Under the pieces are notes generated by a model, which had not been told where the DNA came from, searched no databases, and saw nothing but the letters and a program-made list of their open reading frames with translations. Positions 1 to 6,212 of a stretch of 9,420 nucleotides of DNA are shown here, one piece after another. This stretch comes from Bryobacterales bacterium (lineage in GTDB: Bacteria > Acidobacteriota > Terriglobia > Bryobacterales > Bryobacteraceae). The position numbers and the translations under genes are program-made. The stretch spans positions 1 to 9,420 of the forward strand of contig DNFG01000499.1 in NCBI GenBank assembly GCA_003487005.1. The letters are read 5' to 3'. Numbering within the stretch: the stretch's first letter is position 1; each line of letters starts with the position of its first letter.

Positions 1-359
1 TGGGTTTCGCGGTGGCCGAGGTAGCCGGGAGGGGCCCCGATGAGTTTGGCGACTTCGTGGTCGAGCTGAAACTCGCCGCAATCGACGCGGAGGATGTGGC
101 GTTCATGGCCGTGGAGGGCTTCGGCGAGGGCCTCGACGGTGCGGGTCTTGCCGGTGCCGGTGGGACCGAGCAGGAGGAAGACGCCCGCGGGTCTTCCGGC
201 CGGAGCGAGGCCCGATTGGAAGAGCTGAACGTAGGGGGCGATGGCATTGATGGCCTCGTCCTGTCCGATGATGCGGCGGCGCAGAAAGGCCGCGAGGTTC
301 TGGTCCGGATCCGGCTCAGCGGCAGCGGCGCCGCGCATGGTGATGATGTTGCTCTTCAT
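1..359 (-). CDS. ClpA/ClpB-type AAA+ ATPase, N-terminal part (runs off left edge)
   Basis: The minus-strand frame opens at ATG 359 and stays open to the window edge (119 residues seen). It shows IIGQDEAI (30-37), a Walker A motif GPTGTGKT (65-72), VDCGEF (92-97) and IGAPPGYLGHRET (107-119). The last motif contains the GYxG pore loop (112-115) that grips substrate in Clp/Hsp100 unfoldases. This order matches the second AAA+ module (AAA_2) of ClpA, ClpB and ClpC. Only about 30 residues precede the module, so the protein lacks the N-domain and D1 and is a single-ring, short Clp-like ATPase. Walker B, the sensors and the C-terminal D2-small domain lie outside the window. A GGAGG ribosome site lies 10 nt before ATG 359; an in-frame ATG at 338 is a weaker alternative start. 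It lies 101 bp downstream of the epimerase gene in the same direction. The family is secure; the substrate and any partner protease are unknown. Confidence 0.85.
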   Translation of the reverse strand, partial: MKSNIITMRGAAAAEPDPDQNLAAFLRRRIIGQDEAINAIAPYVQLFQSGLAPAGRPAGVFLLLGPTGTGKTRTVEALAEALHGHERHILRVDCGEFQLDHEVAKLIGAPPGYLGHRET

Positions 360-361
360 TT

Positions 362-374
362 GGAGGGCTCCTCC
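362..374 (-). promoter_or_regulatory. Hairpin that can mask the ribosome binding site of the AAA+ gene
   Basis: Read on the minus strand, the leader is GGAGG-AGC-CCTCC-AA-ATG. The Shine-Dalgarno GGAGG (374 to 370) is perfectly complementary to the CCTCC (366 to 362) just before the start codon, with a 3-nt loop. Pairing would hide the ribosome site. The complementarity is seen directly; a regulatory role is inference. Confidence 0.4.
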
Positions 375-384
375 CTCGATTTGA

Positions 385-390
385 ATTATA
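385..390 (-). promoter_or_regulatory. Candidate -10 box for the AAA+ gene
   Basis: The minus strand has a perfect TATAAT at 390 to 385 in an otherwise GC-rich stretch, 26 nt before the AAA+ start codon. No good -35 box sits at 16-18 nt spacing; the region upstream reads TCCGTTTTCG. If it is used, the transcript would have a leader of roughly 20 nt that begins near the masking hairpin. The AAA+ gene may therefore be transcribed separately from the epimerase. Confidence 0.4.
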
Positions 391-460
391 GGGAGCGAGG
401 TGGCGAAAACGGATGAAGGAAGAGAGGGGAGCGGGGCGGCGCGGAGTTTTTTTGGGAATT

Positions 461-1573
461 TTATTTCTTTTGGAATGAGTGGATTAGGTCCACGATCCGG
501 GCGCTGGCGCGGCCATCGCCGAAAGGGCTGTCAATGGGGTTGGCGCGGGATGCCGAATTGAGGGTTTCGAGGGTTCGGGCGATGGCGGCGGAGATGGCGG
601 CGGGGTCTGTGCCGACGAGGTGAGCGACTCCGGCTTCGACGGCCTCCTGGCGTTCGGTGCGGTCGCGCATGACGAGGACAGGCTTGCCCAGGGCGGGGCC
701 TTCTTCCTGGACGCCGCCTGAATCGGTCAGCAGGACGTCGGCGCGGCGCATCAGATCCACGAAGGGGACGTAATCGAGGGGTTCGAGGAGGGTGATGCCG
801 GGGACATTGCGGAGGCGGCGGTTGACGACCTCGCGGACGTTGGGATTGGGGTGGACGGGGTAGATGAGTTCGCAGTCCCCGCGGGCGGCGAGGAGGAGGG
901 CGGCGTCGCAGATGCGGTCGAAGCCGGGGCCGAAGCTTTCGCGGCGGTGGGCGGTCATGAGGATGAGGCGTTTGCCCGGGGCGGGGAGGGGGCCGTCGTA
1001 GCCGGGGAGTTCGCCGCGTTCGAGTTTGTCGCGGACCAGGAGGAGGGCGTCGATGCCGGTGTTGCCGGTGACGTGGATGGATTCGGCGGGGACGTGCTCG
1101 TGGAGGAGGTTGGCGGCGGCGCGGGCGGTGGGGGCGAAGTGGAGGGCGGCGAGGCGGGTGGTGAGGACGCGGTTGAGTTCCTCGGGGAAGGGTTCGGCGA
1201 GGCTGCCGGTGCGGAGGCCGGCCTCGACGTGGCCGACTGGGATGTGGCGGTAGAAGGCGGCGAGGGCGGCGGCGAAGGTGGTGGTGGTGTCGCCCTGGAC
1301 GAGGAGGAAATCGGGTTTTTCGAGTTCGAGGATGGGATCGAGGGCGGCGACGACGCGGGCGGTGAGGGCGGCGAGGGTCTGGCCAGGGCGCATGACGTCG
1401 AGGTCATGGTGGGGGACGACGCCAAAGACGGGGAGGATGCGGTCGAGCATCTCGCGGTGCTGGGCGGAGACGCAGACGCGGGGTTGAAGGTGGGCGTCGT
1501 GCTCCATGGCGAGCACGAGCGGGCAAAGTTTAACGGCTTCGGGGCGGGTACCGAAGACGAAGAGGACTTTCAT
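461..1573 (-). CDS. wecB: UDP-N-acetylglucosamine 2-epimerase (non-hydrolysing)
   Basis: A full-length 370-residue cytoplasmic enzyme of the WecB/MnaA family that interconverts UDP-GlcNAc and UDP-ManNAc, supplying ManNAc-type sugars for surface polysaccharides. Family signatures run in order: FGTRPEA (7-13), SAQHREML (36-43), VQGDTTT (92-98), HVEAGLRT (115-122), PEELNR (130-135), TAHRRES (207-213), HPNPNVR (241-247), TDSGGVQEE (283-291), RTERQEAVEAG (305-315) and SPFGDGRAS (349-357). Asp95, Glu117 and Glu131 fall at the same numbers as the acidic catalytic residues of the E. coli enzyme, and His209 matches its GHRRE histidine, so it should be active. The start has only a weak AAGG four bases upstream. 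It lies 33 bp after the IF-1 gene in the same direction, so co-transcription is likely. No other polysaccharide gene lies nearby in the window, so the product sugar is not defined. The 101 bp after its stop hold no terminator I can recognise, only an A-rich run. Confidence 0.93.
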   Translation of the reverse strand: MKVLFVFGTRPEAVKLCPLVLAMEHDAHLQPRVCVSAQHREMLDRILPVFGVVPHHDLDVMRPGQTLAALTARVVAALDPILELEKPDFLLVQGDTTTTFAAALAAFYRHIPVGHVEAGLRTGSLAEPFPEELNRVLTTRLAALHFAPTARAAANLLHEHVPAESIHVTGNTGIDALLLVRDKLERGELPGYDGPLPAPGKRLILMTAHRRESFGPGFDRICDAALLLAARGDCELIYPVHPNPNVREVVNRRLRNVPGITLLEPLDYVPFVDLMRRADVLLTDSGGVQEEGPALGKPVLVMRDRTERQEAVEAGVAHLVGTDPAAISAAIARTLETLNSASRANPIDSPFGDGRASARIVDLIHSFQKK

Positions 1574-1606
1574 GGGGCCTTGGGGCGGCGAACCGCCGGG
1601 GTGGGC

Positions 1607-1825
1607 TTACTTGTGGCGGTAGGTAATGCGGCCCTTGGTGAGGTCGTAGGGAGACATCTCCAGGGTGACGCGGTCGCCGGCGAGGACACGAATCCGGTTC
1701 CGGCGCAGCTTGCCGGCCAGGTGGGCCAGCACGATGCGTTCCTGCTCCAGTTGGACACTGAACAGGCCACTGGGGAACTTCTCGACCACCACTCCGGTCA
1801 TCTCAATGCAATCTTCTTTGCTCAT
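1607..1825 (-). CDS. infA: Translation initiation factor IF-1
   Basis: A 72-residue protein, the usual IF-1 length, that binds the 30S A-site during initiation. It opens [11 protein letters not shown], continues [19 protein letters not shown] (34-52) and ends [15 protein letters not shown] (58-72), the hallmark OB-fold pattern. RIRVLAGD with LTKGRI, rather than IRILPGD with LTRGRI, recalls the second InfA type known from beta-proteobacteria. No ribosomal protein, secY, map or rpmJ gene lies nearby, so this is probably an extra copy outside the ribosomal cluster (inference). AGGAGG precedes the ATG by only 3 nt, a tight spacing that may lower translation. It is the first gene of the minus-strand group infA-wecB and diverges from the GGDEF gene. 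Its leader holds CGTGCGC twice (1846-1852 and 1863-1869) and the palindrome GTGCGCAC (1847-1854), of unknown meaning. Confidence 0.93.
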   Translation of the reverse strand: MSKEDCIEMTGVVVEKFPSGLFSVQLEQERIVLAHLAGKLRRNRIRVLAGDRVTLEMSPYDLTKGRITYRHK

Positions 1826-1879
1826 CAGCCTCCTGGACGAATATGCGTGCGCACAACAATCCCGTGCGCGTTACCGTCA

Positions 1880-1900
1880 TCTTTGAGTATATCCCAAAGA
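1880..1900 (-). promoter_or_regulatory. Inverted repeat over a candidate -10 box upstream of infA
   Basis: TCTTTG (1880-1885) and CAAAGA (1895-1900) are perfect inverted arms around a 9-bp AT-rich spacer. On the minus strand TATACT (1891 to 1886) inside the repeat fits a -10 box about 60 nt before infA; no clear -35 box is visible. The site also lies upstream of the divergent GGDEF gene, for which I see no convincing promoter. A symmetric site over a -10 box is a plausible operator, but this is inference. Confidence 0.3.
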
Positions 1901-1948
1901 TTCCCAAGAACTGGCCGATAAGCCGACGCAGGAGGCGATCCGACCGCC

Positions 1949-2965
1949 ATGCCGGGCCAGATGATTTCGATTCGTGATTCCATTGATGAACTGGGGAGGC
2001 TGGAGGATCGCCTCGAAGCGATGCTGACGGCTTACTGCGAGGCGTTCGCGGACGTGGACGGGCAGCTTTTGCGGCTGTACCAGACGAAGTTGGGGCTGCC
2101 AAAGCCGGACTTCCTGGGACCGCGGCGGACGCTGCGTGAGGAGCCGGGGTTGAGGTCGATCCGGTGGGCGCAGTCGGCATTCCGCGCGGGGATGACGGCG
2201 GTGGGTTCGGATTTTGAAAGCCGGATGGCCGGGTTGGTGGAGATGAGCGAAGTGGTGACGCGGATCGGGCGTTTGAACGAGCGGCTGCGGGGGAGTGCGG
2301 GGCGGCAGGAGGAACGGTTGGTGGGGGTGAAGTCGGGGCTGGAGAGGGCGGCGGGGGTGAACAGCCTGGATGAGATGCGGGCATCGTTGACGAGCCAGAT
2401 CGGGGTGCTGGAGAAGACGATCGACGAAGTTCGTCACGAGAACGAAGTGATGCTGGGGGAGATGGAAGGGGAGATCGCGGGGTACCGGCGGCAGTTGGAC
2501 GAGGCGCGGGTGCTGGCCGGGGAGGACCCGGTGACCGCGTTGCCCAATCAGCGGAGGCTGGAGACGGATGTGCAGGCGCATCTGGACTCGGGCGTCCGTT
2601 TTTGTCTGATCTTGTTGACTCCACAGCAGTTGGCTCTGGTGAACCGGCAGATGGGGCATGAAGGCGGCGACGCTCTGTTGACGGAGGTGGCGGCTCGGCT
2701 GAAGCGAGAGTGCCGGGAGGAGGAGCGAGTGGCGCGGTGGCGGGGGGCGGATTTCGCGTTCCTGATGCCGGGCGGGCTGAACGACGCGATCGCGCGGTCG
2801 CGGGTTCTGGTGCGGACGCTGAGCGGCGAGTATGCGCTGCCGGGTCCGAAAGGGGTGCGGCGGTTTGAAATCACGGTCCGGTACGGGATCGCGGAGAGCC
2901 GGGATCGGGATTCCCGGGCGGAGTTATTGGCGCGGGCGGAGTCGCTGTTGCTGGGCCCGGCGTGA
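1949..2965 (+). CDS. Coiled-coil protein with a degenerate GGDEF domain
   Basis: A 338-residue soluble protein with no signal peptide or membrane segment. Residues 1-185 are mostly helical and charged, with likely coiled coil around 100-185. The C-terminal part is a GGDEF-fold domain: DPVTALPNQRRLE (193-205) matches the domain's opening motif, and GHEGGD (236-241) matches the conserved GHxxGD. The signature itself reads RGADF (265-269) in VARWRGADFAFLMP instead of GGDEF. The metal-binding DxD segment near 222-226 reads LTPQQ, with no aspartate. Diguanylate cyclase activity is therefore unlikely; it could be a structural or sensing domain, or an allosteric partner of another protein. The start is uncertain: AGGAGG (1930-1935) is 13 nt before ATG 1949, and ATG 1961 lacks any ribosome site. 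It is followed 45 bp later by the SDR gene in the same direction. The family is confident, the role unknown. Confidence 0.8.
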   Translation: MPGQMISIRDSIDELGRLEDRLEAMLTAYCEAFADVDGQLLRLYQTKLGLPKPDFLGPRRTLREEPGLRSIRWAQSAFRAGMTAVGSDFESRMAGLVEMSEVVTRIGRLNERLRGSAGRQEERLVGVKSGLERAAGVNSLDEMRASLTSQIGVLEKTIDEVRHENEVMLGEMEGEIAGYRRQLDEARVLAGEDPVTALPNQRRLETDVQAHLDSGVRFCLILLTPQQLALVNRQMGHEGGDALLTEVAARLKRECREEERVARWRGADFAFLMPGGLNDAIARSRVLVRTLSGEYALPGPKGVRRFEITVRYGIAESRDRDSRAELLARAESLLLGPA

Positions 2966-2981
2966 GCAGGCGTGGGCCTGC
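2966..2981 (+). terminator. Small hairpin directly after the GGDEF stop codon
   Basis: GCAGGC (2966-2971) and GCCTGC (2976-2981) form a perfect 6-bp stem with a GTGG loop starting at the base after TGA. There is no T-run, so it is at best a weak or factor-dependent stop, or a stabilising 3' structure that limits read-through into the SDR gene. Confidence 0.3.
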
Positions 2982-3010
2982 TACGATCGGGTTGAGGATC
3001 GACGACAGAC

Positions 3011-3832
3011 GTGCAAGCGTTTAAAGACAAAGGTGTACTCATTACGGGGGCGGGCCGCGGAATCGGCAAGCGGTTGGCGATGGGATTTGGCCAGGCGGGT
3101 GCACGCGTGGGTTTGTTGGCGCGCACAAAAGCCGAGATCGAACTGGCGGATCTGGAGATCGAGCATGCGGGGGGCACGTCGTTGCGCTTGCGGGCCGATG
3201 TCCGCGATTATGAGCAGGTCGGGGCGGCGGTGGAGCGGATGCGCAACATGTACGGAGGAGTCCACGTGCTGGTGTGCGCGGCGGGCGTGCAGGGGCCAAT
3301 CGGGCCATTTCTGGAGTCGAATCCGCGGGACTGGGCCGATGTCGTGAATGTGAATCTGCTGGGGGCGATGCACGCGGTTCGGGCCGTATTGCCACAGATG
3401 GTGGAGCGGCGGTCCGGCAAGATCATTCTGGTTTCGGGGGGCGGAGCGGAGGAAGCGAGGCCGAATTTCACTGCCTATGGAGCGTCGAAGACGGCGATCG
3501 TGCGATTTGCTGAGTCCGTGGCGGAGGAGATTCGGGACGATAACGTGCAGATCAATTGCATGTATCCGGGTCACACGTATACGAACATGACGGACGAAGT
3601 GCTGCGGGCGGGCGAGCGCGCGGGTTGGAGGGAAGTGCAGGAAGCGTCGCAGGTCCGGACGCACGGCGGCACCCCGCCGGACAAGCAGATCAATCTGGCG
3701 CTGTTTCTGGCTTCGGAGCGGTCCAATCACATCACTGGCAAGTTGTTGCACGTGGATGAGGACTGGCGGCGATTGGAGCACGCGACGCTGCACGCGGGCA
3801 GTTTCACGCTGAGGCGGTTGCAACGAACGTAA
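3011..3832 (+). CDS. SDR-family NAD(P)-dependent oxidoreductase
   Basis: A 273-residue classical short-chain dehydrogenase/reductase, probably cytoplasmic. The cofactor loop TGAGRGIG is at 12-19, RADVRD at 61-66, NVNLLG at 113-118, and the catalytic YGASK at 156-160 (Tyr156, Lys160) with a likely catalytic Ser142 in VSGGG. PG (186-187) follows the last core strand. The usual NNAG turn reads CAAG (89-92), a tolerated variation. Arg38 after the second strand suggests a preference for NADP(H), but this is weak. Residues after 250 (DEDWRRLE to the end) form a tail beyond the core fold. Translation starts at GTG 3011, the only start before the cofactor loop; GAGG is 13 nt upstream, a long spacing. 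It may be co-transcribed with the GGDEF gene and ends at a strong terminator. The substrate cannot be told from the sequence. Confidence 0.88.
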   Translation: MQAFKDKGVLITGAGRGIGKRLAMGFGQAGARVGLLARTKAEIELADLEIEHAGGTSLRLRADVRDYEQVGAAVERMRNMYGGVHVLVCAAGVQGPIGPFLESNPRDWADVVNVNLLGAMHAVRAVLPQMVERRSGKIILVSGGGAEEARPNFTAYGASKTAIVRFAESVAEEIRDDNVQINCMYPGHTYTNMTDEVLRAGERAGWREVQEASQVRTHGGTPPDKQINLALFLASERSNHITGKLLHVDEDWRRLEHATLHAGSFTLRRLQRT

Positions 3833-3846
3833 CGCCAGGGGGACGC

Positions 3847-3874
3847 AAAAAACCGCTCCGGAGAGCGGTTTTTT
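3847..3874. terminator. Bidirectional Rho-independent terminator between convergent genes
   Basis: AAAAAACCGCTC (3847-3858) and GAGCGGTTTTTT (3863-3874) are perfect 12-bp inverted arms around a CGGA tetraloop. Each strand yields a GC stem followed by six Ts. It lies 14 bp after the SDR stop and 27 bp after the stop of the minus-strand oxidoreductase, so it should serve both. Confidence 0.95.
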
Positions 3875-3901
3875 GTATTTTGAGGGGGGACAAAACGCGT
3901 T

Positions 3902-5188
3902 TTATGCGCGTTTGTAGGTGTCGGTTTTGGCGTCCCAGAGGATCTTCTTGCCTTCGCGGTAGCTGACGACGGAGAGCAGTCCGGCGACGACGGCATCGAA
4001 ACCGGCGCGCACGGGGGCGATGGCCTGTTCCTTGCCCTTGATGGCATTCAGGAAGTTCCGGATGTGGGCTTCGACGGCGAGGTTGTCGTTGCGCGGGATG
4101 GTGATGGTCAACTCCTTGCGTTCCTTGACGTTCTCGTTCATGCCGGGGGCGAAGACTTCCGGATAGTAGTTCAGGGTGGAGCGGTTGATGACCTCGATGG
4201 TGCCTTCATTGCCGCAGAACTGCTCGCCGTAGCCAAATTTGGCGTTGCCGAGGTAGCAGGAGTAGTTGACGTGGAACTTTTCGGCTTCGTAATCGAGCAG
4301 GACGCTCCAGGTGTCGGGGACGTCGCGGTCGTCGTTTTCGGTCCAGCGATAGACGCCGCCGGAGGCGATGATCGAAGAGGGGGTGCCTTTGCCCATGACG
4401 AAGGCGGTGACGTCGGTCTGGTGGACCATCAGGTCGGTGGCGATGCCGCTGGAGTAGTCCCAATAGAGGCGCCACTGGGAGTAGCGGGCGCGGTTGAACT
4501 CGCGTTTGGAAGCGGGGCCGAGGAAGCGCTGCCAGTCGGCGGTCTGGGCGCTGAGATCTTCGGGGATGGAGTAGCGCCAGGCGGCGGCGCCGGTCGGGAG
4601 GGCATTGCGGTACCAGAACGCGCGGGTGTAGTGGCAGTTCCCGATGATTCCCTGCTCGATCATGGTCTTGGCCATCTGATAGAGGCTGTTGGAGCGGTTC
4701 TGGGTGCCGACCTGAACGATGCTCTTGGAGGTCTTGGAGACTTTGAGGATCTCCTGGGCCTCTTCGATGGTGTGGGAGAGGGGTTTTTCGACGTAGACGT
4801 GTTTGCCGGCGGCGAGGGCGTCGAGCAGCATCCGGTGGTGGAGGTGTTCGGGGGTGGCGATGACGACGGCGTCGATGGACTTGTCGTTGAGGATTTCTTT
4901 GTAGTCGGCGACGGCCTTGGGGGCGCGGCCCTGACGGGTGGCGACGAGGTCCTTGCCGCGATTCATGTTTGTGGAGAAGGTATCGCAGACGGCGGTGACA
5001 TTGACGGCGGAGGCGTTGCCGTCGTAAGCGCGCTGGAGGAGATAGTAGCCGCGGCCGCCGGTCCCGATCCAGCCCATATTGATCTTTTCATTCTGTCCGA
5101 GCGCCGGCAGGACGGCGGGGCCGGCCATGGCGGCAGCGGCGACGGCCGAATTGCGGACGAAGTTGCGTCGTGAGAGTTCCTGGCTCAT
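3902..5188 (-). CDS. Tat-exported Gfo/Idh/MocA-family oxidoreductase
   Basis: A 428-residue protein with a twin-arginine signal: SRRNFVR (6-12), then an Ala-rich hydrophobic stretch (15-30) and a likely cleavage region near LPALGQ (27-32). The mature part starts with a Rossmann loop, GWIGTGGRG (39-47). VVIATPEHLHH (108-118), the cofactor motif VEKPLSHT (133-140) and DLMVHQTD (252-259) with likely catalytic His256 follow, then the family's C-terminal sheet (FHVNYSCYLGN, FCGNEGTIEV). Members oxidise or reduce sugars, inositols and related compounds with NAD(P), usually keeping a bound cofactor. Exported paralogues are common in Acidobacteria and Planctomycetes and probably act on sugars in the periplasm; the substrate is unknown. 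I chose ATG 5188, not the longer in-frame opening at 5431. It has AAGGAG about 10 nt upstream and puts the Tat motif at the N-terminus. It converges on the SDR gene and diverges from htpX. Confidence 0.9.
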   Translation of the reverse strand: MSQELSRRNFVRNSAVAAAAMAGPAVLPALGQNEKINMGWIGTGGRGYYLLQRAYDGNASAVNVTAVCDTFSTNMNRGKDLVATRQGRAPKAVADYKEILNDKSIDAVVIATPEHLHHRMLLDALAAGKHVYVEKPLSHTIEEAQEILKVSKTSKSIVQVGTQNRSNSLYQMAKTMIEQGIIGNCHYTRAFWYRNALPTGAAAWRYSIPEDLSAQTADWQRFLGPASKREFNRARYSQWRLYWDYSSGIATDLMVHQTDVTAFVMGKGTPSSIIASGGVYRWTENDDRDVPDTWSVLLDYEAEKFHVNYSCYLGNAKFGYGEQFCGNEGTIEVINRSTLNYYPEVFAPGMNENVKERKELTITIPRNDNLAVEAHIRNFLNAIKGKEQAIAPVRAGFDAVVAGLLSVVSYREGKKILWDAKTDTYKRA

Positions 5189-5240
5189 ATCGCGGTATCT
5201 CCTTATGAAATGCGGGCGCTTCCGAGCGGCCGAAACCGCT

Positions 5241-5269
5241 ATCATATCGAATCGGAACGCCGGTGTCCC
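5241..5269 (-). promoter_or_regulatory. Candidate sigma-70-type promoter of the oxidoreductase gene
   Basis: On the minus strand GGGACA (5269 to 5264) and TATGAT (5246 to 5241) are 17 bp apart, the ideal spacing. The -10 box matches five of six consensus bases and the -35 box four. The predicted transcript starts about 45 nt before ATG 5188. No equally good promoter is visible for divergent htpX; GACAAT at 5325-5330 is only a weak -10 candidate. Confidence 0.5.
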
Positions 5270-5342
5270 GTCACGCATCCAATGGGGTAGAACGGGTGTC
5301 CCCGGAGCGCCGCATGGCGTGTGGGACAATCGAATCAGAACG
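5246..5342 (+). repeat. Direct repeat pair in the divergent promoter region
   Basis: ATCGAATCGGAACG (5246-5259) and ATCGAATCAGAACG (5329-5342) differ at one base and are 83 bp apart, on either side of the gap between the divergent oxidoreductase and htpX genes. The first copy overlaps the spacer and -10 edge of the oxidoreductase promoter. The second is 22 bp before the htpX start. They could be paired binding sites for a regulator; this is inference. Confidence 0.4.
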
Positions 5343-5363
5343 GAAACTGGTGAAAAGACAGAG

Positions 5364-6212
5364 ATGAACGGACTGAAAACTGCTCTCTTGTTGGGCTCGC
5401 TGAGCGGCCTGCTGGTGGTGGGCGGTAACATGTTGAGCCCCGGTGGAAACGGGATGGCGATCGGACTGATGATGGCGCTGGGGATGAATTTCTTCAGCTA
5501 CTTCTTCAGCGAAAAGATGGCATTGAAGTCGAGCGGGGCGATTCGCGTGAGCGAGACCGAGAACCCGCAGATTTACCGGCGGCTGGAGCCGATGACGCGG
5601 CAGTTGTGTCAGCGGATGGGCCTGCCGATGCCCAAGTTGTGGGTGATCCCCGAGCAGGCGCCGAATGCGTTCGCGACCGGGCGAAACCCGAAGAACTCGT
5701 CAGTGGCGGTGACCGCCGGTCTGCTGGAACTGATGAATCAGGAGGAGTTGGAAGGCGTGGTGGCGCACGAACTGGCGCACATCAAGAACCGGGACATTCT
5801 GATCAGTTCGATCGCGGCGACGGTGGGGGCGGCGCTGACCTACATGGCGCACATGGCAATGTTTTTCGGCGGGCGCCACGATGATGACGACGCACCAAAC
5901 CCGATGGTGGCGCTGCTGATGCTGATTCTGGCTCCGGTCGCGGCGGGCATCATCCAGATGGCGATCTCGCGGACGCGCGAGTACGCGGCTGACGAAACGG
6001 CGGCGCGGGCAATCGGCAGCGGTTCGGGTCTGGCGAGCGCGCTGGGCCGGCTGGAAGGCTGGTCGAAGCGGATTCCGATGCATTCAAACGAGGCGATGTC
6101 GCACATGTACATCGTGAAGCCGCTGACCGGGCAGAGCCTGGCGAAGCTGTTCTCGACGCACCCGGCGACGCAGGAGCGGATTGCGCGGCTGCGGGCGCTG
6201 CAGATCGGTTGA
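5364..6212 (+). CDS. htpX: HtpX-type M48 membrane zinc metalloprotease
   Basis: A 282-residue integral membrane protease, close to the usual length. Two N-terminal hydrophobic segments (about 6-24 and 30-48) lead to the catalytic domain; two more lie at about 145-168 and 179-201. The zinc site is HELAH (135-139), with Glu206 in REYAAD as the likely third ligand and Glu136 as the general base. PNAFATGR (100-107) and STHPATQERI (264-273) are typical of HtpX. The family degrades damaged or misfolded inner-membrane proteins, with the active site in the cytoplasm, and overlaps in role with FtsH. The loop between the last two membrane segments has an acidic run DDDD (173-176). I start at ATG 5364, as the earlier in-frame sequence runs back through the divergent promoter region and into the oppositely coded signal peptide. 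The ribosome site is weak (AAGACAGAG). It is the first gene of a tightly packed unit; its TGA overlaps the next gene's start. Confidence 0.92.
   Translation: MNGLKTALLLGSLSGLLVVGGNMLSPGGNGMAIGLMMALGMNFFSYFFSEKMALKSSGAIRVSETENPQIYRRLEPMTRQLCQRMGLPMPKLWVIPEQAPNAFATGRNPKNSSVAVTAGLLELMNQEELEGVVAHELAHIKNRDILISSIAATVGAALTYMAHMAMFFGGRHDDDDAPNPMVALLMLILAPVAAGIIQMAISRTREYAADETAARAIGSGSGLASALGRLEGWSKRIPMHSNEAMSHMYIVKPLTGQSLAKLFSTHPATQERIARLRALQIG

Noticed and set aside
12..416. + strand open frame at the left edge
   Set aside because: Antisense to the AAA+ ATPase, whose Walker A and pore-loop motifs are unambiguous on the minus strand.
851..1921. Long + strand open frame (356 residues) opposite wecB and infA
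   Set aside because: Gly/Glu/Ala-rich low-complexity translation, antisense to two secure genes; an effect of high GC and strand skew.
1877..2659. Minus-strand open frames opposite the GGDEF gene
   Set aside because: Pro/Arg/His-rich shadows; the + strand frame carries recognisable GGDEF-fold motifs.
2981..3823. Minus-strand open frame opposite the SDR gene
   Set aside because: Antisense to a gene with a full set of SDR motifs; Arg/His/Pro-rich translation.
4064..5173. Long + strand open frame (369 residues) opposite the exported oxidoreductase
   Set aside because: Antisense shadow of a secure gene with a Gly/Ala/Val/Asp-rich translation, no family motif and no ribosome site.
5188..5431. 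Longer N-terminus for the exported oxidoreductase, from 5431
   Set aside because: It would bury the Tat signal 80 residues inside, overlap the htpX start and bypass a good AAGGAG site before ATG 5188.
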